Source: Planctomycetota bacterium (GTDB lineage: Bacteria > Planctomycetota > J058 > JAJDCP01). From it: 64,000 nucleotides of DNA. Shown here piece by piece: positions 26,513-36,761 of the stretch. The DNA lies in the NCBI GenBank assembly GCA_029260765.1, contig JAJDCP010000105.1, positions 24,120 to 88,119 on the forward strand, read 5' to 3'. A program made the translations under genes and the position numbers. The notes beneath the pieces were generated by a model. The model saw only the letters and a list, made by a program, of their open reading frames with translations, searched no databases and was not told where the DNA came from. Numbering within the stretch: position 1 is the first letter of the stretch; every line of letters starts with the position of its first letter.

Positions 26513-27073
26513 TCAGCCTCCCAGGATCTCTCGGGCCGGAATCTCCACACCTTCGAACGCCAGGGGCCGCAGCACACCGTCCTCAGCCACGACCTCCAGC
26601 GACGCATAGCCCTCCGCCTGTGGCCCGCGGTAGACTTCGATCGTACGCGTCTCGAGATCGACGATCCAGAGCTCGCGGACTCCACGACGCGCGTATGCGG
26701 GTGCCTTCTTCAAGCGGTCGTAGGCCAGGCTGCTCTTCGCCACCTCGACGAGCAACAGCGTCTCTGTGGGAGTGGGGTGGCCGCCGCTGTAGAAATCAGC
26801 CCGCCGTTTCAAAACCGAGACATCGGGCTCGGGCTCGGAGTAGGCATCGAGCTCGATCGGACCTTGGATGCGCACCTGCGCTACCTCGCTGACATGCCGC
26901 ATGAGTATGTGGTTGCACCTGTCGACACAGGCTGCGTGCTCACCGCCGATGGGGGACATTTCTACGATCTCTCCATCCAACAGCTCCACGCGGTCGCCCT
27001 TGCCCAGGATTCCCGCTTCGATCATGCGGTGGTAGTCGTCCACACTGAAGCGGCGGGTCTTGAGGATCGACAT
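26513..27073 (-). CDS. Uma2 family endonuclease-like protein (DUF820)
   Basis: 186 residues from the ATG at 27073, with AGGG 6 bases upstream. Conserved features of the family are present: FSVDDYHRMIEAGIL, RVELLDGEIVEMSPIG, EPEPDVSVL, LLVEVAKSSLAYDRLKK with the catalytic-type E-x-A/S...D...K set, and AYARRGVRELWIVDL. The fold is PD-(D/E)XK-like. Members are multiplied in many environmental bacteria, with no established role, and are often linked to mobile DNA. Here the 3' end abuts a dispersed repeat containing a MITE. Upstream, about 90 bases separate it from ssb. Confidence 0.88.
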   Translation of the reverse strand: MSILKTRRFSVDDYHRMIEAGILGKGDRVELLDGEIVEMSPIGGEHAACVDRCNHILMRHVSEVAQVRIQGPIELDAYSEPEPDVSVLKRRADFYSGGHPTPTETLLLVEVAKSSLAYDRLKKAPAYARRGVRELWIVDLETRTIEVYRGPQAEGYASLEVVAEDGVLRPLAFEGVEIPAREILGG

Positions 27074-27161
27074 GGCACGCCCTCCCATCTGCGTCTCCTA
27101 GCAGTATAACGGCCTCTGCCGCGATCCACAGACGGGCACGTGCCCGGAGCCGGACGGTAGC

Positions 27162-27617
27162 TCAAAAGGGGATGTCGCGGCCGTCGAGCTCGGGATGCTC
27201 ACCGTAGCGCTGGTTCTTGACCGCCCGCGCCGGCGCGGGCGGTCCACTGATGGCGGCCGCCTCCGCCTTGGGCTCAGCGTCGTCGGGCCGGCCGCCCATG
27301 AACTGGAAGCGCTCAGCCACCACTTCGAGCTTGCTGCGTTTCTGGCCGTCAGAGGCTTCCCAGCTCGAGAAGCTCAAGCGGCCTTCGATGAAGACGGGCC
27401 GGCCTTTGCGCATGTACTGATGGAAGGTCTCGGCCGAGCGGCCGAACATCACCAGATCGACGAAGGTGGTGTCTTCTTGCCGCACGCCGTCGGCTGACTT
27501 CCAGGTGCGGTTGACCGCGAGCCCGGCCTTGCAGATGCCCGTGCCCGTAGACGACCAGCGCATCTCGGGGTCGCGGGTCAGGTTGCCCATCAACAGGACT
27601 TTGTTCAAGTTGGCCAT
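27162..27617 (-). CDS. ssb: Single-stranded DNA-binding protein
   Basis: 151 residues from the ATG at 27617, preceded by AGAGGAG. The OB-fold begins MANLNKVLLMGNLTRDPEMR and carries FVDLVMFGRSAETFHQYMRKG and VFIEGRLSFSSWE, all typical of bacterial SSB. A short, Ala/Pro-rich linker leads to the acidic tip ending DGRDIPF, the partner-binding tail. The gene is not next to rpsF/rpsR, so it may be either the replicative SSB or an extra copy. The short linker is compatible with either. Confidence 0.93.
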   Translation of the reverse strand: MANLNKVLLMGNLTRDPEMRWSSTGTGICKAGLAVNRTWKSADGVRQEDTTFVDLVMFGRSAETFHQYMRKGRPVFIEGRLSFSSWEASDGQKRSKLEVVAERFQFMGGRPDDAEPKAEAAAISGPPAPARAVKNQRYGEHPELDGRDIPF

Positions 27618-27701
27618 GGTGCGCTCCTCTTTTGCACAATAGCCATCTTTTAGCAGACGCATGTCTGCTTTTCAAGGAGTTTCACGGGCGTCGCGATTCT
27701 G

Positions 27702-28895
27702 CTACTGCAGCACTCCCCGGATGTCGTGGAGCAGCGGCCGGCAAGCGAGCGTCTTGAGGGCGAAGTTCGAGCCCTCGCCGACGCGCGTCACGAACAGGTC
27801 GAGGTGATGTCTGATCAGCCCGAACTCATCGAGGCAGGCGACGCCACCGCAGATCTCCATCGCCTCGAGCAACAGCCGTGAGGCGACCCGCGAGCAGTCG
27901 ATCTTCACCTTGGCCGCCTGCTCGCGGCTCAGCTTGCCCGCGACGTAGCGCTGGGTCAGCTGGATCAGCCAGGCCAGGTTGCGCTCGAGCGCGATGTCCA
28001 TGTCGAGAATCACGTCCTGCACGCGCTGGAAACGGCCGATGGGCAGGTTTCCAAAGGCCATCCGCTCCTGCACATAGGCGCGGCACTTGTCGAGCGCGAA
28101 AGCGAGCGAGGCCAGTGCCAGCGAGGCGATGAACAGGCGGCCTCCGTTCAGAGTGGTGACCATGATCTTGAAGCCGCCGTTCCATTCGCCCAGCAGGCAG
28201 TCTTCGGACACCACCACGTTGTCGAACACGATCGAGCCGGTGCTCGACTGCTTCCAGACTTCCTTGCCACGCATCTCCTGGTAATGCACGCCTTCTGCAT
28301 CCATCGGCACCAGGAAGCAGGTCGAGCGTTTGCCATTCGGGGCATCGGGGTCGGTCAGCGCATGCACGACCACATGGCTGGACCAATGAGCATTGGTCGA
28401 CCAGCACTTCTCGCCGCGGATCTGGAAGCCGCCCTCGACGCGGCTGGCGGTGACCTCGGGGTTGGCCGCATCGGAGCCGCGCGCTGGCTCGGAGAGTCCG
28501 AACACGAACATGCGCCGGCCTTCGGCCAGGTCTTCCAGATGGGCGGCCTTCTGGGCTTCGTTGCCCGCCAGCATCAGAGGCTTGATGCCCAGGGAATACG
28601 CTGCCCCTGGGGTGATGGCGGCGGAAGGACAGTGGTAGGCCAGGGCGAGGCCCATCAGGATCAGGTCGAGGTGGTCGCCACCCTGACCGCCATGCTCTTC
28701 GGGTACCGGCAGGCCGAACAGACCCAGCTCGGCCATCTTGCGGATGCAGTCATCGGGAACCAGCTGATGCTCGCGCTCCCATTGCAGTACCTGCGTGCCG
28801 ATCTCGCGGTCGGAAAAGTCACAGACAGCCTGGTAGAAATCCATGCGGTCTTCGTCGATGAGATCCTGGAGATAGGTGTCGATCCTGCGGCTCAT
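27702..28895 (-). CDS. Acyl-CoA dehydrogenase
   Basis: 397 residues from the ATG at 28895 with GGAGGG 4 bases upstream. The family domains are in order: N-terminal helical domain, FAD-contact segment FVFGLSEPARGSDAANPE, the beta domain with GEKCWSTNAHW, and the C-terminal helical domain with GRFQRVQDVILDM and EICGGVACLDEFGL. The general-base position is close to RVGEGSNFAL near the C-terminus. It oxidises acyl-CoA to enoyl-CoA, passing electrons through ETF. No etf or other beta-oxidation gene is adjacent; a thiolase/FabG/MaoC operon lies 28 kb away. Chain-length preference cannot be read. Confidence 0.92.
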   Translation of the reverse strand: MSRRIDTYLQDLIDEDRMDFYQAVCDFSDREIGTQVLQWEREHQLVPDDCIRKMAELGLFGLPVPEEHGGQGGDHLDLILMGLALAYHCPSAAITPGAAYSLGIKPLMLAGNEAQKAAHLEDLAEGRRMFVFGLSEPARGSDAANPEVTASRVEGGFQIRGEKCWSTNAHWSSHVVVHALTDPDAPNGKRSTCFLVPMDAEGVHYQEMRGKEVWKQSSTGSIVFDNVVVSEDCLLGEWNGGFKIMVTTLNGGRLFIASLALASLAFALDKCRAYVQERMAFGNLPIGRFQRVQDVILDMDIALERNLAWLIQLTQRYVAGKLSREQAAKVKIDCSRVASRLLLEAMEICGGVACLDEFGLIRHHLDLFVTRVGEGSNFALKTLACRPLLHDIRGVLQ

Positions 28896-29116
28896 GGGGC
28901 CCTCCGGCTGCTGGAATATGGCCCCGATCATAGCGCTCGCTCCCCAGCGTGTCGAGAGCAGCGACGAGCGTAGAAAAGCCCCAACACCCGCGCAGTTGCT
29001 CACGTACCCGGGTGGGAGCGTGCCGAGGCAGCGCCCCCTTGCAGCCGCCCCGCCAGCGCCTATAATGGCGGCTTCCGCGCCACAAACCGGCGTTCTTTCC
29101 TACAGAGGTGCAGCAC

Positions 29117-30178
<1,062 letters not shown>

Positions 30179-30469
30179 CCCTGCCCATTGCCCACCAATC
30201 TGCCCGGACAGGTTGGCGCGAGCCCGACGTTTTGGCTTGCAAGGGGTACGGGCTCCGGGCTCCAGGCTTCTGCCAAGGGAGACCACATTATGAGCAGAAA
30301 CAACCGGAAACTCCGGGTATTCCAGCAGGCAGGCTGAAGTCTGAAGCCGGAGGCCTGAAGCCACGGCGAGGGAACGCCCCTGAACCCACAGAGCCGTCAA
30401 GCTTCTCCAAGGCTACTTGTGGACAATGGGCAGTCCTGAGCGCGCGGCTTCCAAACGGAGGTCTTGGCA

Positions 30470-31771
30470 GTGGGTGGCCGTCGGCCCTGTTCCCCCTATC
30501 GATGGAGGCGGCGCGTGCGACGCCTGTTGTGGTCGCTGGCATTGTTCTTTGCGTGCGCCGCCGTGCCAGGCTGTCAGCTGGGCTACTTGATGCACCTCGC
30601 CCATGGGCAGCTCACGGTCGTCGCGGGCTGCGTCGAGGTCACCGAGTTGCTGGCTGATCCAGAGCTCGCGCCCTCGGTCCGCAGCCGTCTGCAGCTGATC
30701 GACGAGGTCAAGACCTATGCCGCCGACTCCTTGGGGTTCGCACCTGAGGACGCGTACAACGTCTACTACGACACGCAGGGCGAGCCGGCCTCCCATGTCC
30801 TGACGGCTTGCGCCCGTGACAGCTTCACTCCCTACACCTGGTGGTTTCCGATCGTCGGCACGGTGCCCTACAAGGGGTTCTTCGACGAGCAACGCATGCT
30901 CGACGAGCGCGCAGCCTTCGATCAGACCGCTTGGGATGTGTATTCGGGTAAGGCCGCCGCGTACAGTACGCTGGGCTGGTTCGATGACCCCATCCTTTCG
31001 ATCTGGCTCGATTACGAGACCGGCGACCTGGTCGAGCTGGTACTGCACGAGCTGACCCATCGCGAGGTCTATCTGGCCTCGAACATCCGCTTCAACGAGA
31101 CCCTGGCGACTTTCGTCGGCCAGCAGGCAGCCGAGAACTTCCTCAGAGTCCGCTTCGGCCCGGACAGCCCCGAGCTGGGAGAGTATCTGGCCGCCAACCG
31201 CGATGGGCAGCGCTTCACCGAGGCCATCCACGCCTTACGCGACGAGCTTGAGAGTTTCTACAGCAACACCAGCGGAGCAGCGGCGGTCGAAGGCCGGGCG
31301 GCCATCTTCAACCGTGGGCGCGAGGCTGTTGCCGGACTGCCGTTTGAGCTCAACCACTACCGCTGGTTCCAGGATGCGCCGGACAACAACGCACTGATCC
31401 TGGCGCTCGATCGTTACCACGGCGACCTGCCCATCTTCGCTGCGCTCTATCTCGCCTGCGGCGAAGATCTACGGGGCATGGTCGCGCGCCTGCGGAAGGT
31501 GGAGGAAGCCCAAAAACCCCGGGCCGCGGTGCTCGCCTTGATCCACGAGCGCATCGAGGCCTCGGCACAAGCGGCTGTTCTGCTCACGGGTTTGGTCGGC
31601 AATCCGCAGCTGGAGCCGCGGGGCTTCGTGCGCTACCTCGCCAGCGAGCGGCCCGAGGCGGTGCGCCAGGCAGCTCTAGCGTTGCTGCGGGAGCGCACGG
31701 GCTTGGATCTACCGGCCGAGATGGACGCGTGGGAGGCAGCCCTGACGGAAGAGGGGGACGGCTCGGATTGA
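30470..31771 (+). CDS. Lipoprotein aminopeptidase-like zinc protein (PF10023-type)
   Basis: 433 residues from the GTG at 30470, with GGAGG 8 bases upstream; a TTG two codons earlier is too close to that site. A basic n-region and hydrophobic stretch end in a lipobox, VPGC. The zinc site is HELTH in LVLHELTHREVY, with a downstream Glu in NETLATFVG as the likely third ligand. The sequence around CQLGYLMHLAHGQ and NNALILALDRYH matches the putative aminopeptidase family. It would sit on the inner or outer membrane facing the periplasm. The 290-base gap before it shows no gene. Peptidase activity is inferred from the motif. Confidence 0.85.
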   Translation: MGGRRPCSPYRWRRRVRRLLWSLALFFACAAVPGCQLGYLMHLAHGQLTVVAGCVEVTELLADPELAPSVRSRLQLIDEVKTYAADSLGFAPEDAYNVYYDTQGEPASHVLTACARDSFTPYTWWFPIVGTVPYKGFFDEQRMLDERAAFDQTAWDVYSGKAAAYSTLGWFDDPILSIWLDYETGDLVELVLHELTHREVYLASNIRFNETLATFVGQQAAENFLRVRFGPDSPELGEYLAANRDGQRFTEAIHALRDELESFYSNTSGAAAVEGRAAIFNRGREAVAGLPFELNHYRWFQDAPDNNALILALDRYHGDLPIFAALYLACGEDLRGMVARLRKVEEAQKPRAAVLALIHERIEASAQAAVLLTGLVGNPQLEPRGFVRYLASERPEAVRQAALALLRERTGLDLPAEMDAWEAALTEEGDGSD

Positions 31772-31903
31772 CACCCGCGGCGCGCGCCGCGGCGGGCTGG
31801 TCAAGAGGGCGCACTCCAGCTATCATCAGACCAGGGTCCTACCCCTTTGCTTTCCCCGATAGCCCCCGTCCGCCGCCAGTGGGCTTCGTTTGCGGCGATA
31901 CAA

Positions 31904-33022
31904 ATGACCGATCCCCGACTACGCAAGGCGATCGCGGTCGAAGCCGCACGCCTGATGTACTCCGGCGAAGTGTCGGAGTACTTCCAGGCCAAGCGCAAGG
32001 CCGCCAGCCGCTTTGGCTTCAACTACCGCCATCAACCCCACGGACTGCCGAGCAACCGCGAGATCCGTGACGAGGTGCTCCAGCTCTCCCGCATCCATGA
32101 GGGCGCAGCGCGCACAGAGCGCCTCGGCGCGATGCGCCACTACGCGCTCTGGCTGCTGCGGCGTCTGCGCCGCTTCCATCCGCGCCTGATCGGTAGCGTG
32201 GCCACGGGCCATATCCGCTCGGGTAGCGACATAGATCTACACGTCTTCAGCGACTCGATCGCCAACATCGTCGCGGTGTTGCGCGACGAGGGCCTCGCCT
32301 TCGAGCAGGAAGCCAAACGCGTGCGCAAGCAGGGCAACGAGCGCGTGTTCCACCACATCCACATCCAGGCGGACTTCCCGATCGAGTTGACCATCTACAC
32401 CCGCGACAAGCTCCACTTCGATTTCAAGAGCTCGATCACCCACAAGTCCATCGAGAAGCTCGAGCAGCCCGAGCTGATCGAGCTTCTGCAGCGTGAGCAC
32501 CCCGAGATCGACATCGATGCCGATCCTCGCAGCCTGCCCGATCCCGGCTTGCGGCGGGCGATGTTCTCGGCGTTGGTCGGTGCCCTCGAGGGAATCCGTG
32601 GCGGGCCGCACCACCCCGAGGGCTGCCAGCTCTTCCACAGCCTGCAGGTCTTCGAGCTCGCCCGCTCGGAACATCCCTACGACGTCGAGCTGGCTGAGGC
32701 TGGCCTGCTGCATGACATCGGCAAGGCCATCGACCCCGCGGACCACCCACGCGCCGGTGAGGAAGCCGTCGCCGAGCTGGTCTCCGGCCGGGTCCGCTTC
32801 TTGATCGCCCACCACATCGATGCGTTGAAACTCAAACAGGGCAGTCTGAAACGCGGCCTGGCGCACAAACTGCGCGCCTCGCCCTACTTCGACGATCTGA
32901 TGGTCTTCCGTTCCCTGGACGAGCGCGGTCGTCGGCCCGACGCCGACGTGCCCAGCCTCGAAGAGGCGCTCGACCACCTCGAGACCTTCGACGCCTGGGA
33001 GCAGGCGGCCCGGGACGGATGA
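31904..33022 (+). CDS. Nucleotidyltransferase-HD domain protein
   Basis: 372 residues from the ATG at 31904; a TTG at 31847 would add 19 residues of less plausible sequence. The middle part is a Pol-beta-type nucleotidyltransferase: G97-S98 in IGSVATGHIRSG, then D109-x-D111 in SDIDLHVFSD. An HD domain follows with HSLQVFELA, H270-D271 in LLHDIGKA, and a later HH in IAHHIDAL. The arrangement recalls CCA-adding enzymes and GlnD in domain order but lacks their other domains. Adding and removing a nucleotide from a protein or RNA is a natural guess; the target is unknown. It converges on the histidine kinase gene with a 3-base gap. Confidence 0.8.
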   Translation: MTDPRLRKAIAVEAARLMYSGEVSEYFQAKRKAASRFGFNYRHQPHGLPSNREIRDEVLQLSRIHEGAARTERLGAMRHYALWLLRRLRRFHPRLIGSVATGHIRSGSDIDLHVFSDSIANIVAVLRDEGLAFEQEAKRVRKQGNERVFHHIHIQADFPIELTIYTRDKLHFDFKSSITHKSIEKLEQPELIELLQREHPEIDIDADPRSLPDPGLRRAMFSALVGALEGIRGGPHHPEGCQLFHSLQVFELARSEHPYDVELAEAGLLHDIGKAIDPADHPRAGEEAVAELVSGRVRFLIAHHIDALKLKQGSLKRGLAHKLRASPYFDDLMVFRSLDERGRRPDADVPSLEEALDHLETFDAWEQAARDG

Positions 33023-33025
33023 CTG

Positions 33026-35092
33026 CTACCCTGCCATCAGTGCTAGCAGTTGTTCGAGCTCGAACTCCTGTGACAGCTTTGCCAGCAAGCCTGCCAAACG
33101 AGCATCGATCTTCGTGACCTCGAGGCAGAGCCGCTCGAAGGCCTCAGCGTCCCCTGTCTCGGCTGCCTGCCGGAGATTCTGCACCAGCTCTACAGGCAGA
33201 CGGGCGACGGCGGCCCGGTCCAGCAGTGAATGGTCCAGAGGTGCGTGGATGCCCGATCCGATCTTCCGGCTGCCTTTCTCGCGTGCGGTGGACTCTGGAC
33301 TCTGGATCTCCTCGACGGGAATCGCGAAGCTGAACACACTCCCCCTTCCCAGTAAGCTCTGCACAGCCAGGTCTCCGTGCAGGAGCTCGATCTGTCTCTG
33401 GCAGATCGACAGGCCGAGTCCCACGCCGCCGCGTTCCAGCTCGCAGCTCTGCACGAAGTCTCCGAAGATCTGCGCTTGGAATTCCTCGCTGATACCGATA
33501 CCGGTGTCTTCGACTTCTCCACGCAGGAGCACGCGGCCGCCCTCGCGCACCCCGCTCAGGCGCAAGATGACCCGTCCCTGGTCGGTGTACTTGATCGCAT
33601 TGGACAGCAGGTTGACCAGCACCTGCCGCAGCTTGCTCCTGTCTGTGCGGATGTTGTGAGGGGTCGAGGGGGCGATCTCGATGCTGAACTCCAAGCCCTT
33701 CTGCTCGGCCCTCAGGCCGTAGAGCACGCGGAGGTCCGCGATGAAGGCGTCGAGCTCGAACACGTTTGCATGGACAGGAGCCTGGCCTGCCTCGATCTTG
33801 GAGACCTCGAGCACATCGTTGATGATCTCAAGCAGGTGGTCGCCGGCCGCAACGATAGTTCGAAGGTATTCACGCTGCTGCTTCGAGAGGTCGGACCCCC
33901 TGGCCAGCAGCTGGGAGAAACCGAGAATGGCCGTCAGGGGAGTACGGATCTCGTGCGACATGTTGGCCAGAAAAAGGCTCTTGGATGCGTTGGCGGCGCC
34001 CGAAGCCTTGGTTGCCTGCTGCAAGGCCTGGTTGATCTTCTGCCGCTCGATGGCGCGCGCGAGCTGGCTCCCCACCTGTGCGAGCCGCATCAGAAGCTCG
34101 GAATCTTCGGGCTCTACAGTAGCCGAGAAGAACTCCAACACCGCCTCCACGCGCCCGTCTACGACCACGGGCAAGCCGATGGACGCATGGAAGCCCGCCT
34201 GCAGCGCGTCCCGGCAGCGCGCACACCTCTCTTCGGCATCGAGGTCGGAGAGCCACATGGGGATGCCCTCTTCCAACACCCTGCCGGGGAAGCACTCGCC
34301 ACGCCGGAAGCGGGTCGTCATGGTTGCGCTGTGGAGCTCTAGACAGCGTTGTGGCTCGGCCATGTACCAGAGCTGAGAAGGAATGATCGCGTCGGGGGTC
34401 GTCGGATCGGGAAACCAGACCAGCCCGCACGGCCATCCTCGATAGAGGCAGACAGCCTCCAGGGTCGCTTGCAACGCCTCGTCGGGGTTGCCAGCCGTGT
34501 TGGCGGCTGCTGCTACGGTCTCGCGCAGCCGGGCCATCTCCTCACTCTGTTTCAGGGCCCGATTGGCTGCGACCAGTTGTGCCGTGCGCTGGTCGACACA
34601 GGTCTCGAGCTCTTCACTGTGCCTCTCCAGCGCGGCGGCTGCCTGCCTCTGGGCGGTGATGTCTGTCAAGACCCCCTGCAGTCCCACGACCTCGCCGTGC
34701 TCCCGGTAGACCCGCCCGTTGCTGCGCACCCAGCAGACCGCGCCGTTCTTGCGCTTGATACGGAACTCTTCTTTGTCCTCACGGCCGTCGATGGCTTCGC
34801 GCAAGACCCCGGCCATCCGCTCACGGTCGGCGGCCGCTACGAATTCCAGAAACGAATGGCCCATCAACTCTTCGGGCGTGTAGCCCGTCAATTCTTGCGA
34901 GGCAGGACTCGCATAGAGCAGGGTTCCCTGGGTATTGACCGTGAAGACCAGGTCGCGGAGGTTTTCCACCAGCGCCCGGAAGCGGTCTTGCGACTGGTGT
35001 AGAGCCTCTTCTGTGTCCTTCAAGAGGCGCGCCTGGTCGAGGCCGCGGTTCGGGACAGGCTCCACTCTGTGGGTCAGGTTGCGTCGCTGCAT
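33026..35092 (-). CDS. PAS-GAF sensor histidine kinase
   Basis: 688 residues, no membrane segment. A PAS domain (about 35-150: FRALVENLRDLVFTVN, SPASQELTGYTPEEL), a coiled coil, a GAF domain (about 205-345), HisKA with the phospho-acceptor H380 in NMSHEIRTPLTAILGF, and HATPase_c with VEDTGIGIS and GGVGLGLSICQ are seen in that order. A C-terminal region of about 90 residues ends in LEQLLALMAG and may be a degenerate Hpt-like helical tail; no His is in an Hpt-type motif. The start overlaps the end of the upstream receiver-kinase gene by 19 bases, so the two form one signalling unit. Confidence 0.92.
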   Translation of the reverse strand: MQRRNLTHRVEPVPNRGLDQARLLKDTEEALHQSQDRFRALVENLRDLVFTVNTQGTLLYASPASQELTGYTPEELMGHSFLEFVAAADRERMAGVLREAIDGREDKEEFRIKRKNGAVCWVRSNGRVYREHGEVVGLQGVLTDITAQRQAAAALERHSEELETCVDQRTAQLVAANRALKQSEEMARLRETVAAAANTAGNPDEALQATLEAVCLYRGWPCGLVWFPDPTTPDAIIPSQLWYMAEPQRCLELHSATMTTRFRRGECFPGRVLEEGIPMWLSDLDAEERCARCRDALQAGFHASIGLPVVVDGRVEAVLEFFSATVEPEDSELLMRLAQVGSQLARAIERQKINQALQQATKASGAANASKSLFLANMSHEIRTPLTAILGFSQLLARGSDLSKQQREYLRTIVAAGDHLLEIINDVLEVSKIEAGQAPVHANVFELDAFIADLRVLYGLRAEQKGLEFSIEIAPSTPHNIRTDRSKLRQVLVNLLSNAIKYTDQGRVILRLSGVREGGRVLLRGEVEDTGIGISEEFQAQIFGDFVQSCELERGGVGLGLSICQRQIELLHGDLAVQSLLGRGSVFSFAIPVEEIQSPESTAREKGSRKIGSGIHAPLDHSLLDRAAVARLPVELVQNLRQAAETGDAEAFERLCLEVTKIDARLAGLLAKLSQEFELEQLLALMAG

Positions 35093-36285
35093 TGGGTGCA
35101 GTCCCCTTCCGGATCACGGCTCGGATCGCGGGGGCTCAGGTCAATACTGGCTTTGGGCCAGGTAAAGAAGAAGGTCGTGCCCTCGCTGGGCTGCGACTCG
35201 AAGCCGATGCTCCCCCCGAACAACTCCACGCGGCGCTTGGCAAGAGCGAGGCCCACACCGCTCCCTCCGTGCTTGCCCAGCTTCTGGAAAATGCGGAAAA
35301 CCCGTTCGCTGTGCTGCTGCTCTATGCCGGGCCCGTTGTCGCTTACATCGAAGCGAACGCGCCGGCCCTGATCGAGGCAACGCACCCGCACTTGACCGTT
35401 CTCCGATTCGTTGTGCTTGACTGCATTGTCGATCAGATGCAACAAGACGTGCCGCAAGGGCGAGGCGTAGGTCCGCAGCCGTGGCAGATCTTCGGGCAGC
35501 TCGACCACGAATCCCGCGGGCATAGGGACGGAGGCTACCACCTCATTCAGCAGTGTGCGGCAGTCGACCTCGACCTCCTCTCCTCGGTGGAAGCCGGCCC
35601 GGCAGTAATCGAGCAGCTCATCGATCATGCGCTGGGCGAGAGCCGTGCGTTCGACCAACATCCGGAGGTTGTCCCCAGACTCTTCGGACAGCTGCTTCGC
35701 CGAATCTTCAATGACGAAGCCCGCCAGATGGCGGATCGCGCGTAAGGGGGCCTTGAGATCGTGGGAAATGACCGATGCGAACTTCTTCAGCTCGCGGTTG
35801 GAGCGGGCCAGGTCTTCATTCGCTGCTTTGAGAGCCAGCGCGCGCAGGTCGAGCTCGCGCTGCTGCCGCCGGATCCTCAGGTGCGTCTCGATGCGTGCGC
35901 ACAGCTCTTCGAGCGAGGAAGACTTGGTCAGGTAGTCCACCGCCCCGCATTGGAAGCCTCGCACCTTGTCGATCGGCTCCCCCAGAGCGCTGACGAAGAT
36001 GACGGGGATGTCTCGTGAGTGTGCGTCGAGTTTGAGGCGACGGCAGACCTCATAGCCATCCATCTCGGGCATCTTGACATCGAGCAGAATCAGGTCGGGC
36101 GGCTCGAGCTCAACGGCACGCAATGCACGGCGACCACTCCGCAAGGCGCGGGGTTTGTAGCCGCTCTTGCGGAGGGCGTCAGAGAACAGACGCAGGTTTG
36201 CCGGCACATCATCGACGATCAGAATCGTTGCCGGAGGGACCGGAGCCGTGCTCTCGAAGGGGGTTGGTTCGGGCGAATCGGTCAT
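35074..36285 (-). CDS. Receiver-histidine kinase hybrid
   Basis: 403 residues. An N-terminal receiver domain has acidic D25-D26, phospho-acceptor D69 in LLDVKMPEMDG and K121 in DYLTKSSS, where the usual Pro after Lys is replaced by Ser. A short coiled coil leads to HisKA with H175 in ISHDLKAPLRAI and HATPase_c with DNAVKHN, DNGPGIE and GSGVGLALAKR. The order receiver-kinase is that of phytochrome-associated and similar hybrid kinases, where phosphorylation of the receiver tunes the kinase. It probably receives phosphate from, or acts with, the overlapping PAS-GAF kinase. No DNA-binding output regulator is encoded nearby. Confidence 0.92.
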   Translation of the reverse strand: MTDSPEPTPFESTAPVPPATILIVDDVPANLRLFSDALRKSGYKPRALRSGRRALRAVELEPPDLILLDVKMPEMDGYEVCRRLKLDAHSRDIPVIFVSALGEPIDKVRGFQCGAVDYLTKSSSLEELCARIETHLRIRRQQRELDLRALALKAANEDLARSNRELKKFASVISHDLKAPLRAIRHLAGFVIEDSAKQLSEESGDNLRMLVERTALAQRMIDELLDYCRAGFHRGEEVEVDCRTLLNEVVASVPMPAGFVVELPEDLPRLRTYASPLRHVLLHLIDNAVKHNESENGQVRVRCLDQGRRVRFDVSDNGPGIEQQHSERVFRIFQKLGKHGGSGVGLALAKRRVELFGGSIGFESQPSEGTTFFFTWPKASIDLSPRDPSRDPEGDCTQCSDAT

Positions 36286-36761
36286 CTCGCTCCCGTCCAG
36301 GGCGCCGTTGTGTTTCTGATAGTTGATGTATCACATACTGGCCGGGTCTGTGATGCTCAAATCCATCAGGCCTTCCGCTGCGCCATTTGCGTACAAACGA
36401 AATTTGATCTCCGGAAGCAAAATCGATGGGCTGCCATCGTCAGAACGAGAGCTAGATGGTCCGGTTGTCGATCATGGTCGGCCTCCTGGTGGCAGCCGAA
36501 AAAAAATCCAAGGCCAACCCGGGGGGACAGCCTGGCAGAAGGATCTACGCGGAAACCCTGGCAGCCTTTGCGTCGCCGCGGAGCGCCAGATGTCGGCTGT
36601 TCCGACAGGGCCGCGCCTTGTAATGGCCCTGCATTTGCATTGGATTTTCTGGGTCCAGCCGCGTGTGCACGGGACCGAGAGCGCCATGCAGCGGTTGTGT
36701 CAGGGCTTCCGGCTGCAAACGGCCGATATTGGGAAGAGTCTGGTGTCCTGGCGGAGGCGGA
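36286..36761. other. Divergent intergenic region, no gene recognised
   Basis: This 476-base stretch separates the receiver-kinase start from the hydrolase start, so it should carry promoters for both directions. The part next to the kinase (36311-36420) is clearly more AT-rich than its surroundings. Open frames exist across it on the plus strand, but their composition is not like the neighbouring genes and they match nothing known. No RNA gene or strong hairpin was recognised. Confidence 0.4.

Noticed and set aside
36323..36761. Plus-strand protein ahead of the alpha/beta hydrolase
   Set aside because: The open frame has no ribosome site, an uneven composition and no match to a known domain; the hydrolase start at 36762 is well supported in another frame.
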